From assembly GCA_947561715.1 (NCBI GenBank), contig OX387202.1:8631001-8695000 (forward strand): 64,000 nucleotides of DNA, given 5' to 3'. The stretch's first letter is position 1. Every line of letters begins with the position of its first letter. Both the position numbers and the translations under genes were made by a program. Under the pieces are notes generated by a model. The model was not told where the DNA came from. It did no database searches and was given only the letters and a program-made list of their open reading frames with translations. Positions 51,767 through 62,700 of the stretch are shown piece after piece. This stretch comes from Ascidia mentula. Its lineage: Eukaryota; Chordata; Ascidiacea; Phlebobranchia; Ascidiidae.

Positions 51767-54700
51767 ATGTCATCGACTTATTTGTTTAAGAGGACGAAAG
51801 GTGTCGTCACATCTCATGGCAATTCAGGAACGGTTGGATTTGGAAGTTTTGGACAAGTGAGGGATTGTTTTCATCAAGCGTTTGGTCGCATCGCGGTAAA
51901 ATGTGTTCAGTTTAATGGAACATCACAAGGGGTGGAAGATCTGTGTACAAGGTTAGGCTACATTTCACACACTCCGTTTATTGTAAATATGTTAGCATTA
52001 AGTCTGCAAATGGTAAGACAACATTAACTTCGGAATATGTAAGTAGTTGTTCTTCATCAACGTGGCCACGCAAAAAATATTTATCTTGAATTATCCTTTC
52101 ACATTTTGTTGATGATTGTTCGCCATTTTAATTTATAGACTAACAAGTGAATTATCGCAATTGCGTCACATCACACACCCCAATATTGTGCAATTATTCG
52201 GCATAACAACATGGTTGAGCAACTTCGGAATTATCACCGAGTTTATGGAAGGAGGCTGCCTCAGTGATTTTTTATCAGAAAGCAACCTTTCCATTTTACC
52301 CTGGACTTTGAGAGTGTCTATTGCTTTCGATGTAACAAAAGCACTCGCTTACCTTCACTATGTTGATCCCGATCAGCCAACAGTTCATGGAAACCTTAAA
52401 CCACAGAACATTTTGCTTACCTGGGATTTACGCGCAAAGTTATCGGATGTAGGCATAGTTCAGGCGATGACGTCATCGTGTGCTTCAAACTCTGTTCACA
52501 ATGGCTCGACCAATCAAAGTACAGTGCTCTATTCAGCTCCAGAATTGCTGGACGACATTACGATGGATTATACAACTGCTATGGATATGTACAGGTACAA
52601 AATATACAAATATAAAATATATATTTTTTACCAACTGTTTTTGACTCAACGTTGATGTCTCCCAAAAATTATTTTAACCAAGTTGTGTTTCAATGCTATT
52701 TTTTCAGTTTTTCGATGACTGTGTACGAGATTATTGTACGAAACAGGGTGTTTCAAAAAGTGTCTGGAAATCTCGCCTTGGTTATTTCGACAATACTAGG
52801 CAAAGGGCAAAGGCCTGATCAAAAACCCTTGAAAACAATTCGAACAAGTCTCAAAAGTCAAAATGATGTAGCAATCTTTGATATCATGTGCAAAATAATG
52901 GTGGAATGTTGGGATCAAGATCCAAGTTATAGACCGGATGCATCATCAGGTTGTGTGTTGATTACCAATTTGTAAAAAAATTTCACGCACGTAGACTAAA
53001 TGATTTACAGAAAACACGCTTCAATATTTGTCAGGATTGACTTTTATAACCAAAAACACATTTTAGTGAGTGGCGAATTGGGACGTTTAATTTCAACGAT
53101 CAGCGCAGCAGACATGTTGGAAGGGAAAATGTGAGCACTTAACCGCCGGCAATGCAATCGAACGTGGCATTATGACATAACACAATACATTCCACTAGAC
53201 GAACACTACAAAAATGAAACAGGCTTGAAAAGTCCACTTTCTCCAACCGCCAGTGAAATAGGTGAGACGAGATACAAAATATGTTAAAAACCAATGACAG
53301 AATGGCAATGCTTAACGCTGGCAACTTTGCATGCCGTCATTCAAGTATCTTTCAAAACAAAGTAAGGATGATCAGTATGTTAAATTTGTAGATTGGCATT
53401 ACGTTGATCCACATCCAGTTCAACAGAAATCTGCTGAAGTTGAAACAATTATGAGGGAATCAACAATCATTTTCTTCGTCGCAAATGAACCGGAGCAGTG
53501 CAGCGTGTTTGAATTTGTTCCGAGCTCAAAGTCTTTCAACGATCTTCCGGTTAATAGTTGGTATATTATATACGGGCCGCTGTATTGCTGAATTGGTAAT
53601 TTTCTCGAATCAAATGGAAAGAACAGAAATTTACAGTGAATATGCAATCCAGGGCTGAGAAAAATACAATATTACCATTAAGAAACAACAACAACATTCG
53701 CATTTCTTTTAGAAACTATTCTGGGAATGGAACGACTCAACGGCGGTTGTGCTTCAAGATACGTTGTACGTGATTGGATCCAACTCCGTGTTTTGTTTAA
53801 AACTTGATGGTGGCAAATCTTGGGAGTCAAAAGCGCCAATGTTGCATTCTAGAACACATGCGGCGGCAGCAACTATGGATGGTGAGACTCAAACATACAA
53901 TTCTTTTTCAAGGTCGGAACCGCTGTTAATATTACGGTGTACGACAAATTGCATTCGGCATTCAAATGCGTGCAAAATTAAAAAGTATTACGTAAACACC
54001 AAGAGACAAAATGACTTCTTTTGTTTTTGTTAATAGAAATAATAGTGACCATGGGAATTATTGCTATTCGCAGATATGTTTAGCTAATTATCAAAACATA
54101 CTTCACAAGTTAGGGAGCAGCCTTTTTCTCAGAAATAATAATTAGTTGTAATTATTAACTCAGGTGAAATATTTGTGTTCGGTGGAATTGATGAAAATCG
54201 AAAACAACTTGCTTCGATTGAATGTTACAATCCACCAACAAACGCTTGGAGGAACAGAGGAAAACTTAAGAAACGGCGATTTGGACACAACGCTATTGTG
54301 CATCATGGCAAGATTTGTTTGATGCTTAGTCTTTTAGTGCACTGCTTTTTAACCTTTTTTCGGTTATGTTGACCGCTAATAAGGTTTGCAGCATTTCGTT
54401 TACCTAAGTTTTGTACACTTAGTTTTGGTCAATATTTATTCAGGCCAAAAACAATAGAAATTGTGCAACCAAAGGTAGGTATTAGATCGCAAAATCAAGC
54501 CACAAAAATATCATTAACAGTGTGGTGAACCATTCATCTGACTAGGAAAATGTGATTTGAGCATGTTACTATATCACAAAAATAAGGCATATGCTGATTT
54601 GTAACAATAAGCTCAAATGTATTTAAAATGTTCGTGTTTACCATTATTTTCGTTATTCTGCAGGTAAAGCATATTGTATTGGTGGTGCAAACGCCAATGT

Positions 54701-55324
54701 GGAATGCTACAATCCAAAAGATGATTCAACTACCATTCTAACTCGGACGCCAAACCGAAACGGATTCTCCACTGTCATATGCAATGGGGTCATCTACGAC
54801 ATAGGTATTTTCTTAGAAGCAAGACTATTATAGGTTATAAAATAAACGTTTAAAACGCCTGTATATGATTGTATTTCAGGGCGGAAGGCAAAGACCCATA
54901 CCCGGGGCAAGTACACAAAATTTTGCATAAAAATGAATTCCTTACATCACTAAACAAAAATGGTTTCTGCAGGAGGATCTATAAAATCTCAGGCCATTTA
55001 TTTCAACATCGATTGTTATGACATTTCCTCTGATCTGTGGCGGAAAGAGGACGACCACAAAACCGAACGATCTCAAGGTTGCGCATGCGCAATAGGCGAC
55101 AAAATTTACCTCATTGGAGGGTAAGTTTGTAATTGTGTTTTTCTCTGTTTAAGTCAAACCCCAGTATATTAATTTTTAAATAACTGTTATGAATTTTGTA
55201 ACCGTTTAGATGGAGTAAAGTGACTTCAACACAGTACATTGAGGAATATGACACGGTGTTGAAACGTTGGAGGACAGTGACAACGATGAACCACGGCTTC
55301 ATCAAATATGTCTGTGTATCCTAA
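51767..55324 (+). CDS. RIPK/TKL-like pseudokinase fused to Kelch repeats
   Basis: Exons 51767-51942, 52139-52594, 52708-52949, 53199-53261, 53392-53549, 53713-53881, 54164-54307, 54664-54804, 54880-54906, 54973-55120, 55210-55324 join in phase to 612 residues. The N-terminal half is a TKL/RIPK-like kinase domain: glycine loop GFGSFGQV (~24-31), Lys45 in IAVKC, LRHITHPNIVQLFG, and APELL. The catalytic loop reads HGNLKPQN (~142-149) instead of HRDLKxxN, so the catalytic Asp is Asn, and DFG is DVG (~162-164). It is probably catalytically weak or dead. The C-terminal half has four or five Kelch repeats: LYVIGSNSVFCLKLDGGKSW, IFVFGGIDENRKQLASIECY, AYCIGGANANVECYNP and IYLIGGWSKVTSTQYIEEYD. Kelch propellers bind proteins. 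Exons 7 and 9 appear to use GC donors. ATG 51767 was chosen just ahead of the kinase fold; in-frame ATG 51725 is an alternative. Two separate genes is unlikely because phases join. Confidence 0.85.
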
Positions 55325-55905
55325 TGACGAACTTTCACAATAGATTTTCGCCCATGTAGGAAGTGCCTTCACTGAATGTAGCCCTTGCTTAGAAAATTAC
55401 GTCGACACACATTTGATTAGCTGCAATTCTGGCCATATAAGTACGTTACTAGGAATGTTACAAGCAGAAAAATATTTATATTCATGTCACAAAAGATTTT
55501 ATTCATTTACATGCTGCGCGAAGGGAAGTTTAGGCATTACTGAATAATCAACAAAATATTATTGTGACGATCCACAAAAAATGGCAAACTCGACAACTTA
55601 CCAAAGAAGTAGGCTAAGCTTGCGACTCCCAAAGAAATTTAAAACGATGCCCTATTTGGAATCTTTGGCCTTCATGTAGTTTAATTAAAAAATACAACAT
55701 AAAATGAAACAACTTAAAGGCTGCAGACAGTATTGATAAGGGAGATATGATGCATTTCCACACGACTTGCTTGAACACATGGGTTATTATTGCAAAAACA
55801 GATATTTACCACAACAAATGTTGTCACATTGAAACAAAACGTTGAAATGAGGCGGCAAAGATCAAATGTTTTTTGAACAATTCTGCTAAACGTAGTAGTA
55901 TATTT
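55325..55905. other. Downstream region of the kinase-Kelch gene
   Basis: Presumed 3' UTR and AT-rich intergenic sequence. No canonical AATAAA with convincing context, open frame or repeat was identified. Confidence 0.35.
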
Positions 55906-55907
55906 TA

Positions 55908-56010
55908 CCTCACAGGGATTCGAACTCAGGATCCTGGCTACAAATCCCGATCAGGTTTTCTTTTTAGTTTGTGGGTCTGGCGCTGTGACCAACGTTGCCA
56001 GTGGGCATTT
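55908..56010 (-). mobile_element. tRNA-derived SINE-like fragment
   Basis: On the minus strand, TGGCAACGTTGG resembles an A-box. About 70 bases further on, AGGATCCTGAGTTCGAATCC resembles a tRNA T-arm with a good B-box. The spacing is too long and the stems are too poor for a functional tRNA. A tRNA-derived SINE head or an insertion-bearing tRNA pseudogene is the likeliest reading. Confidence 0.4.
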
Positions 56011-56288
56011 CCGTAAGTTCCATCCACTTTCCTTAGACGCCATTGGCCTGGTACGTAAGCTCTTCTATCTATAATATCCCTTTATCTTCCTGAATCTCTT
56101 TCCGTAAACGTAAACTCTATTCAGTATCCACTTCCCTTGACGAGCTTGGCATTTTTCTTGAATTATTTCCATTCCTAATTTCCGTAAATTAGTGTTGGTT
56201 TCCTTGGATTCCTCGGGTTCCTTATTCCGTTAATTAGTATTAGACGTTTGCTATGTGTTTGTGTAAAAGGCAACCTTCTAATACTACA

Positions 56289-56453
56289 GGTGCGCTAGGT
56301 GCGCTAGGTCCGCTAGGTTCGCTAGTTGCGCTAGGTGCGCTAGGTGCGCTAGGTGCGCTAGGTCCGTTAGGTCCGCTAGGTCCGCTAGGTCCGCTAGGTT
56401 CGCTAGGTTCGCTAGGTGCGCTAGGTCCGCTAGGTCCGCTAGGTCCGCTAGGT
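56289..56453. repeat. 9-bp minisatellite array 1, unit (G/C)CGCTAGGT
   Basis: About 18 tandem copies of a 9-base unit, mostly GCGCTAGGT or CCGCTAGGT with TCGCTAGGT variants. The array is followed by three or four copies of a longer unit containing ACCTTCTAATACTACAGGT (56453-56560), so there is a higher-order repeat. The long Gly/Leu-rich frame it encodes on the plus strand is an artefact of the period being a multiple of three. Confidence 0.95.
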
Positions 56454-56580
56454 ACCTTCTAATAATACAGGTCCGCTAGGTACCTTCCAATACTACAGGT
56501 CCGCTAGGTACCTTCTAATACTGCAGGTGCGCTATATACTTCTAATACTGCAGGTGCGCTATATTTGACCTAATACTACA

Positions 56581-56790
56581 GGTCCGCTGGGTCCGCTGGG
56601 TCCGCTGGGTCCGCTGGGTCCGCTGGGTCCGCTGGGTCCGCTGGGTCCGCTGGGTCCGCTGGGTCCGCTGGGTCCGCTGGGTCCGCTGGGTCCGCTGGGT
56701 CCGCTGGGTCCGCTGGGTCCGCTGGGTCCGCTGGGTCCGCTGGGTCCGCTGGGTCCGCTGGGTCCGCTGGGTCCGCTGGGTCCGCTTGGT
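56581..56790. repeat. 9-bp minisatellite array 2, unit GGTCCGCTG
   Basis: About 23 tandem copies of GGTCCGCTG, virtually identical until the last two. This is much more homogeneous than array 1 next to it and suggests recent expansion or gene conversion. It creates long repetitive minus-strand frames (Ser-Gly-Pro and Gln-Arg-Thr repeats) that are not credible genes. Confidence 0.97.
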
Positions 56791-56937
56791 CTGCGGGACA
56801 AATGTGGCCCCGCCACGGAATTTTACATTCGTTGCAAAAATTATCTGTGCTTGTATAAGATGACGCTTATTCCGCCTTTTTCTGGAAAAGTAGTCCCAGC
56901 TATAATACTTTATTACTGAAAGTCGAAGCACTTGTAT

Positions 56938-57500
56938 GCGCCCAACTTGTCACTGATGGTGCACCTGTCATGACTGGCATACGAAGTGGATCTTTAGCAA
57001 AGTCGGCGAGGAAGGGGCAGTTGTATTAAATTGCACTGCATTATCCACCAACAGGCTCTCTGTGCAAAATATTTTAAATCTGATCACGTCATAAAACCAG
57101 TGATAAAAACAATTAATGTCATTCGTTAAGAGCTTTGCGACACCGCCAGTTTCAACAGTTGTTGCTTGGCAGATATCATTTATCACAGAGATGTGAGGTG
57201 GCTTAGTCGATGGTCGGCACTTTTTTCTTTTTGAAAGGAGGATGCACATTTGTTTTGTGTAAAGGAGGAACCAATGAAAGAACTATCAGAACCGGCTTGG
57301 CTTCCGGATTTAGCTTTTTTGTGGAGGTAACGAAACATTTGAATACACTGAATGTCAAACTTCAAGAACGAGATGAAACTGTGAGTCACCTTTGTACTCA
57401 CCTCAAGGTTTCCCGCACAACAACTTGCGTGTACAAGTTACTGTATCTTCTCTTTCGAGAGAGTTTTCCAATCGCTTTCCAGATTTTGCAGCACTGAAAA
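56938..57500 (+). pseudogene. Decayed hAT-family transposase (ZBED5/GTF2IRD2-like)
   Basis: Reading the three plus frames in turn recovers the order of a hAT transposase: LVTDGAPVMTG (~56943), then a region with HQQ/ALCAK-like remnants, INVIR (~57115-57125), a RHRQFQQ fragment (~57145), and an EVRWLSR-like remnant (~57190-57205). After these comes an intact piece at ~57310-57390, VEVTKHLNTLNVKLQERDET. The frame is broken by many stops and shifts, so it is a dead copy. Related proteins in vertebrates are domesticated hAT transposases. It lies between the plus-oriented minisatellite arrays and their inverted copy. Confidence 0.75.
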
Positions 57501-58450
57501 AGGAATTGTTGCTCTTGTAGAAAATTCGACATGTCATAATTCGCAACATTTAACCTTGATCTTTTCAAACTCCTTTCTTCTCTTTTGCAATTACTCTTTC
57601 ACTAGTTATCTCGCATGCGTTTTGTCTTTTTACCTGCGCTACTTCTTTTAAGTCTCCTTTGTCGCGTAATCGCAGCAATTGCCTCTTTGTTTCTGCCTCG
57701 ACTTTGGTATCTCCCCGCACATTTGCGACTCTTTTCTCAAATAGATCATAGTTTTCGGTCTCATAGTCGTTTGGTTTCAGAGATCAGGGCGTTTGACCTG
57801 CACAGATCTCGGTTTTGTTCTGACTGGACCTGCAGGCAACATGGTGTCTGACTGGAACTTTCTTGAATTCTACGAGGTACTTAAAATAATTGTTTTTGAA
57901 AATATTAATAGCCTACCTTAATTAACCTCGAGTGTCCTTTATCATCACACGTTTAAATTATCATTCTAAACAGATATGCTTATGTGAGTTTCAAGTCATA
58001 GGCGATGCAACTACATTTCTTAAAAATAATCGAAGAGTTCGGGAAAATGCATTGACCAGAATTTGCATCAAAAAAATTATATGAACTGAAACGATAAGAC
58101 GTTTTCATTTCACCGAAACAAATATTCGTTGTGAAACCAATACTATACAAAACCAGATGACCTACCAATCGAGCCAACAGTAGTTGCATACAAAATTTGG
58201 CCGTTAAACATAGATTTTTCTCTATACAAACTTTTATTTTTGAACTGCCATCAAAATCTGTTACTCTAAAAAACGACAAACAAAATAACGATGCTTACTT
58301 CTGACGAAAAAAAGTTCGACGCAGTACGATAAAACGAACAAGAAATCTGGCTACGTTAGCAACTAATTAGGGGACCAAAAACAGCCAGAAAATGTAACAA
58401 ACCCTCATGTAATTAAAGGTTGGATAATGCGGACCTGTAACATTAGAAAG
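57501..58450. other. Interior of the repeat block, 3' of the hAT relic
   Basis: Probably further decayed transposon sequence. Plus frame 57615-57851 and minus frame 57980-58279 have no recognisable family signature. About 57870-58390 is AT-rich and featureless. Confidence 0.35.
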
Positions 58451-58516
58451 GACCTAGCGCACCTAGCGGACCTAGCGCACCTAGCACACCTAGCGCACCT
58501 GTAGTATTAGAAGGTA
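58451..58516. repeat. Inverted copy of minisatellite array 1
   Basis: Five or six 9-base units in the opposite orientation (CACCTAGCG and variants) are followed by CTGTAGTATTAGAAGGT. The whole segment is the reverse complement of the left edge of array 1 (from about 56272: ACCTTCTAATACTACAGGT, then the 9-mers). It thus forms the right arm of a 2.2 kb inverted-repeat structure around the hAT relic. Confidence 0.85.
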
Positions 58517-58683
58517 CCGGTAAAAGAATAAGTCGATCTCGATTGAATCGTAAACCGCTGTGAGTGGAACTTAGTGTACCTGCTAGTGTAGAAGGTAGCA
58601 CAGCGCCACTTCAAGAGCTGCACGGATGAGACCTTACAGGTCGAAACAGTGCGTATACACACCCTGTCGGCTGTCGGTAGCTC

Positions 58684-58818
58684 TTAATCAATATACTTGC
58701 CAATTTCAATTCAATTTTTTTCAGACTTTTACTATGTGTTTGTGTGAAATAAAACAATAGTTCGATTGAATCGCAAAAGTTAATCAATGTATTTGCCAAC
58801 TTCAATTCAAATTTTCAG
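58684..58818. repeat. Duplicated acceptor-like segment upstream of VPS25
   Basis: TTAATCAATATACTTGCCAA, continuing to a polypyrimidine tract and TTTCAG (58684-58724), is repeated with few changes at 58780-58818, also ending in TTTTCAG. Both copies look like 3' splice acceptors. The second lies 58 bases ahead of the VPS25 ATG and may be a spliced-leader or 5' UTR acceptor. Confidence 0.6.
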
Positions 58819-58876
58819 AATATAGGAATGTAACTTATGAACCCGCAGTCCTATAATTTTACCTGTATTTAAAAAA

Positions 58877-59398
58877 ATGGGAAATTTTACTTGGCCGTGG
58901 CAGTATGATTTTCCACCCTTCTTCACGATTCAAAAGAATGCTGATACCAAAGCAAAGCAAATTGAGGCTTGGTGTACTTTAGTCTTGGAATATCATCAAC
59001 ATAACAAAAACTTCAAACTTAGGGTGGCTGATGCACTAATGTCACCATTGTTTTGCAACAAAGCAATTGACAGAAAACTATCAAAAGAAGGAGTAATGGA
59101 GGTTTTGGAAAGTCTGTGCAAGAAAGGGAATGTGCAATGGGATGACAAAAACAAAACATCCTGTGTAATATATTGGAAAACAATAGAACAATGGGCAGAT
59201 ATTGTTTATAAATGGGCTTCAAAAAGTGGATCATTAAACACTGTGTGTACTTTACATGAGATAACTCTGGGTCCAAATACCACTGATGAACCATTTCATG
59301 ACCTTGATGACTGGCTTTTAGTTAAAGCACTTAATGTTTTGCAGTCAAGAGGCAAAGCAGAACTGATAGGAGAAGAAGGGGTTAAGTTTTTTGCTTAG
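58877..59398 (+). CDS. VPS25: VPS25, ESCRT-II subunit
   Basis: VPS25 (EAP20) is the ESCRT-II subunit that recruits CHMP6/Vps20 when ubiquitinated cargo is sorted into multivesicular bodies. A single open frame gives 173 residues; the human protein has 176. Family signatures: FTWPWQYDFPPFFTIQKNAD at the start (the PPxF-type N-terminus that binds VPS36 and VPS22), KQIEAWCTLVLEYHQ, SPLFCNKAIDRKLS, and the second winged helix with GSLNTVCTLHEITLG, FHDLDDWLLVKALNVLQ and the C-terminal GVKFF. No intron interrupts the frame. The ATG matches the family start. GMPS follows 304 bases later in the same orientation. Confidence 0.96.
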   Translation: MGNFTWPWQYDFPPFFTIQKNADTKAKQIEAWCTLVLEYHQHNKNFKLRVADALMSPLFCNKAIDRKLSKEGVMEVLESLCKKGNVQWDDKNKTSCVIYWKTIEQWADIVYKWASKSGSLNTVCTLHEITLGPNTTDEPFHDLDDWLLVKALNVLQSRGKAELIGEEGVKFFA

Positions 59399-59702
59399 AC
59401 TTGCGCATTTTAATGATGTTGTTTTGATGTTTCAATGCATTTATTGTCATTTTGAGTGCTCATTCACAAAAATGTGGGGGAAATGTGACATTTCCTTTTG
59501 GAATGCATACACAACTATTCTTTAATTTAATTTTTTTCATGTATATGCTTGCTTAATCATTTACCACAAAATCTATAAGTGTGCAATGGCACAGGATATG
59601 TTTCAAACATGAATTACATAATATTGTTTATCCTTTTTTCAAGAAAAATTTATGCAATATCCCTCTTTGTGCTTAGGTTAGGTTGTGTCATACTGAATTG
59701 GT
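59399..59702. other. Short VPS25-GMPS intergenic region
   Basis: 304 bases, with no AATAAA seen on the plus strand. CTCTTTGTGCTTAG at about 59663-59676, just before GTTAGGTTG, is a good acceptor-like sequence 26 bases ahead of the GMPS ATG. A spliced-leader site or the end of a 5' UTR intron is possible. Confidence 0.4.
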
Positions 59703-62700
59703 ATGGCCAAGGTTGTCATTTTAGATGCGGGTTCACAGTATGGAAAAGTTATTGACAGAAAGGTGCGGGAACTTGCTGTTCATTCTGAAATTCTGCCTCT
59801 TCAGACCCCTGCATCCACAATAAAAGACAAGGGCTTTGAAAGCATCATTATATCTGGTGGTCCAGCATCTGTTCATTTGCCTGAAGCAATAGCAGTTGAT
59901 GCTGAATTGTTTAACCTGAATATTCCTGTTTTGGGGATATGTTATGGAATGCAGTTAATGAATCAAAATTTTGGTGGAGTTGTGGAGACATCTGCAGTGA
60001 GAGAAGATGGACAATTTGACACTACTGTTGAGCGAAGTTGTGCACTGTTTAAGGATTTGGAATCAAGCAGCCAATCTGTTTTGTTAACACATGGAGACTC
60101 AGTAAAAACTGTTGCCCCAGGATTTTCAACCACTGCCAAGACAGGTGGGCAAAACTCTATTTAAAGCTCTCCAGGCAGTTATAATTGTAATTAATAAAGT
60201 AAAGATCCATGATTTATACATTTGATAAGTTCATTTGTTTTCATGTGTACTTTCTGCAGGAAACCTAGTAACTGGAATAGCAAAGGAAAACTGTCGACTT
60301 TATGGATTGCAGTTTCATCCAGAAGTTGATCTTACTGTGAATGGAAAGCAAATGCTCAAAACATTTCTATACACAATATCTGGTAAGGTTTGAAGATGTA
60401 TTAAAAATATTAGGTATATATAATAACACAACTTACAAAATATTTAAAAAAATTCCTAAATAGTTTAGGGTGAGTTTTTTGTAAATTATTGAAAATCACA
60501 CTTTCATGTGAAGCTCATCATAAAATTGTCACACTAGGCACATATTTTGAAATAGAGTACTGCATTAAAGCTATAGACTGGTAAATAAATGATATTAGAT
60601 ATTCAAGTCTATATTCAATGTAACACTGCATGTTGGATATGCAATGCAATATATTTATTTATATGTATATAATGTTCCTGTTGCTGCCAGGCATATTGTA
60701 ACTCAATAATCTGTTCTTCTGGCACATATAAAAAACGTAACTTTATTCCGACGTTTCGCCTGGCAAATTATTAAGTTACATATTATATATATGTTTTTTT
60801 TAGCTGAGTGCTATATATTTCAATTTTTTGATGTTCTTTTAGGCTTGAAGCCAACATATACTGTAGGAAACCGTGAAGAATCATGTTTAAATTTAATAAA
60901 ATCAACTGTTGGAACTTCAAAGGTTCTTGTGCTAGTTAGTGGCGGAGTTGATTCATCAGTTCTTGTGGCCCTTTGTTATAAAGCATTACATGCAAGCCAG
61001 GTTAGTTAATTTTCTCCCTGGTCTTATTGGTTTTCTGTATTAGTCAGAACTTTACACCTAACTTATTTACAACTTTTTGCATATGATGACCACTGTTATC
61101 AAACTGTAGTGGAAATATAAGAACATGGGATAAAAAATTATCATTTGCTCCAGTTTTAATACTGCTGGATCAAACTATGCTACTACTAGGGATATGCCAA
61201 GGCAAACCTGAATAGATTCTGTAAATTTTATCACAATTTTCATACTCTCATGCCCTTGAATAATACCCAATACTTGTGGACAGATATCTATAAAACTAGA
61301 TGATGATGTAGTAGAGTGGTGCGTCACTTTTCTGATAGTATCTTCCCACTACTCGCTTTTCAAGCATATTGCATTTATGTGTCATAATATCATCATACCC
61401 TTTGTACTTGAATTGTTGGCTGCCATTTTTTCTTTGTTCTGTTTTTCAATGTCTTCATGATCAATTTAACTGCCTGGAGTCCGTTTGTTGTTTTTTTGGC
61501 AAAACATTAGTATTCGGCACTAATTTAAAGTATCAACTCAAAAGCTCAATTATACTGTTGTTGCTGTTTTGTTGCGTAGTTCAATTCACAATATAGCTGA
61601 CCTTCTCACTGCATGGCAGACGTAACACTGGTTGAATAAACTCTAAATTAATTTTTGCCAGAAAGTCAGCTATATTGTAAAACTTTTATTAATAATCTCA
61701 GTTTTTTTTGTGCAGTCATTTTATTTGTATTTTAGGTTGTTGCACTTCATGTGGACAATGGTTTTATGAGAAAAAATGAATCTCAAAATGTAGTAAAAGC
61801 ATTAAAGAGTCGTGGAATTGATGTTAAACTGGTCAATGCAAGCAATATATTTTACAACAGCACTACTACACTGAATGTAAAGCATCCAAAGGGGGCAAAA
61901 AGAAAGGTTTATATTAATATTTTTATTGTACACAGTATGAATGGCATAGTAATGCAAGTGTAAAACTTTGTTTTGCAGATTGTCAGTAGAGTTCTTTGTC
62001 AAACTATTGACCCAGAGGAAAAACGGAAAATTATAGGTGACACATTCATGAATGTTGTTGACTTTGAAGCCCAGGAACTTCAAATTTCAATTGATGACTG
62101 TTTTCTTGCACAAGGTAGAATATTATACTCCTAAAAGTGCAACTTGTTGAAGAAAATGCTTTTAGGAACACTTAGGCCCGACTTAATTGAGTCCGCATCA
62201 TCACTAGTTAGCCCGAATGCAGATGCAATAAAAACTCATCACAATGACAGTGAACTGGTGCGGCTTCTTCGAGCAAAGGGTCGTGTTCTTGAACCACTAA
62301 AAGACTTCCATAAGGATGAAGTAAAAAAACTGGGAAAATTGCTTGGCCTTCCACATGATGTCTTGATGAGGTAGAGGGCATTGATATTCTTTGTTGAGGA
62401 CAACTTTTCTGATTGAGATATATATTAAATTGTTTTGTTTTAGACATCCATTTCCAGGGCCAGGTTTAGCAATCCGTGTCATTTGTGCTGAAGAAATTTT
62501 CCAGTGTGCCGATTTTTCACACACCCAAACTATGCTGCGAATCATTGCTAGTTATAGCAATTCAATCAGTAAACCCCATGCTCTGCTACAAGTAAGCTTT
62601 ATAGTTACTCAACAAGAACCAAATTGACGTCTATGAATATTTCTAGAAAATTCATGCAGTTGTTTCCACGGACCAGGAAAGAGAAAAACTTAGAATCTTC

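Noticed and set aside
55908-56010. Functional tRNA gene
   Set aside because: Only the T-arm/B-box is good; spacing between A- and B-boxes is too long and the acceptor stem does not pair, so it is listed as a SINE-like fragment.
56253-56462. Gly/Leu-rich plus-strand frame over minisatellite array 1
   Set aside because: Pure translation of the tandem repeat; no gene context.
56542-56931. Long minus-strand frames of Ser-Gly-Pro or Gln-Arg-Thr repeats resembling collagen
   Set aside because: They arise only because the minisatellite period is nine bases, a multiple of three, so several frames stay open. No signal, domain or splice context.
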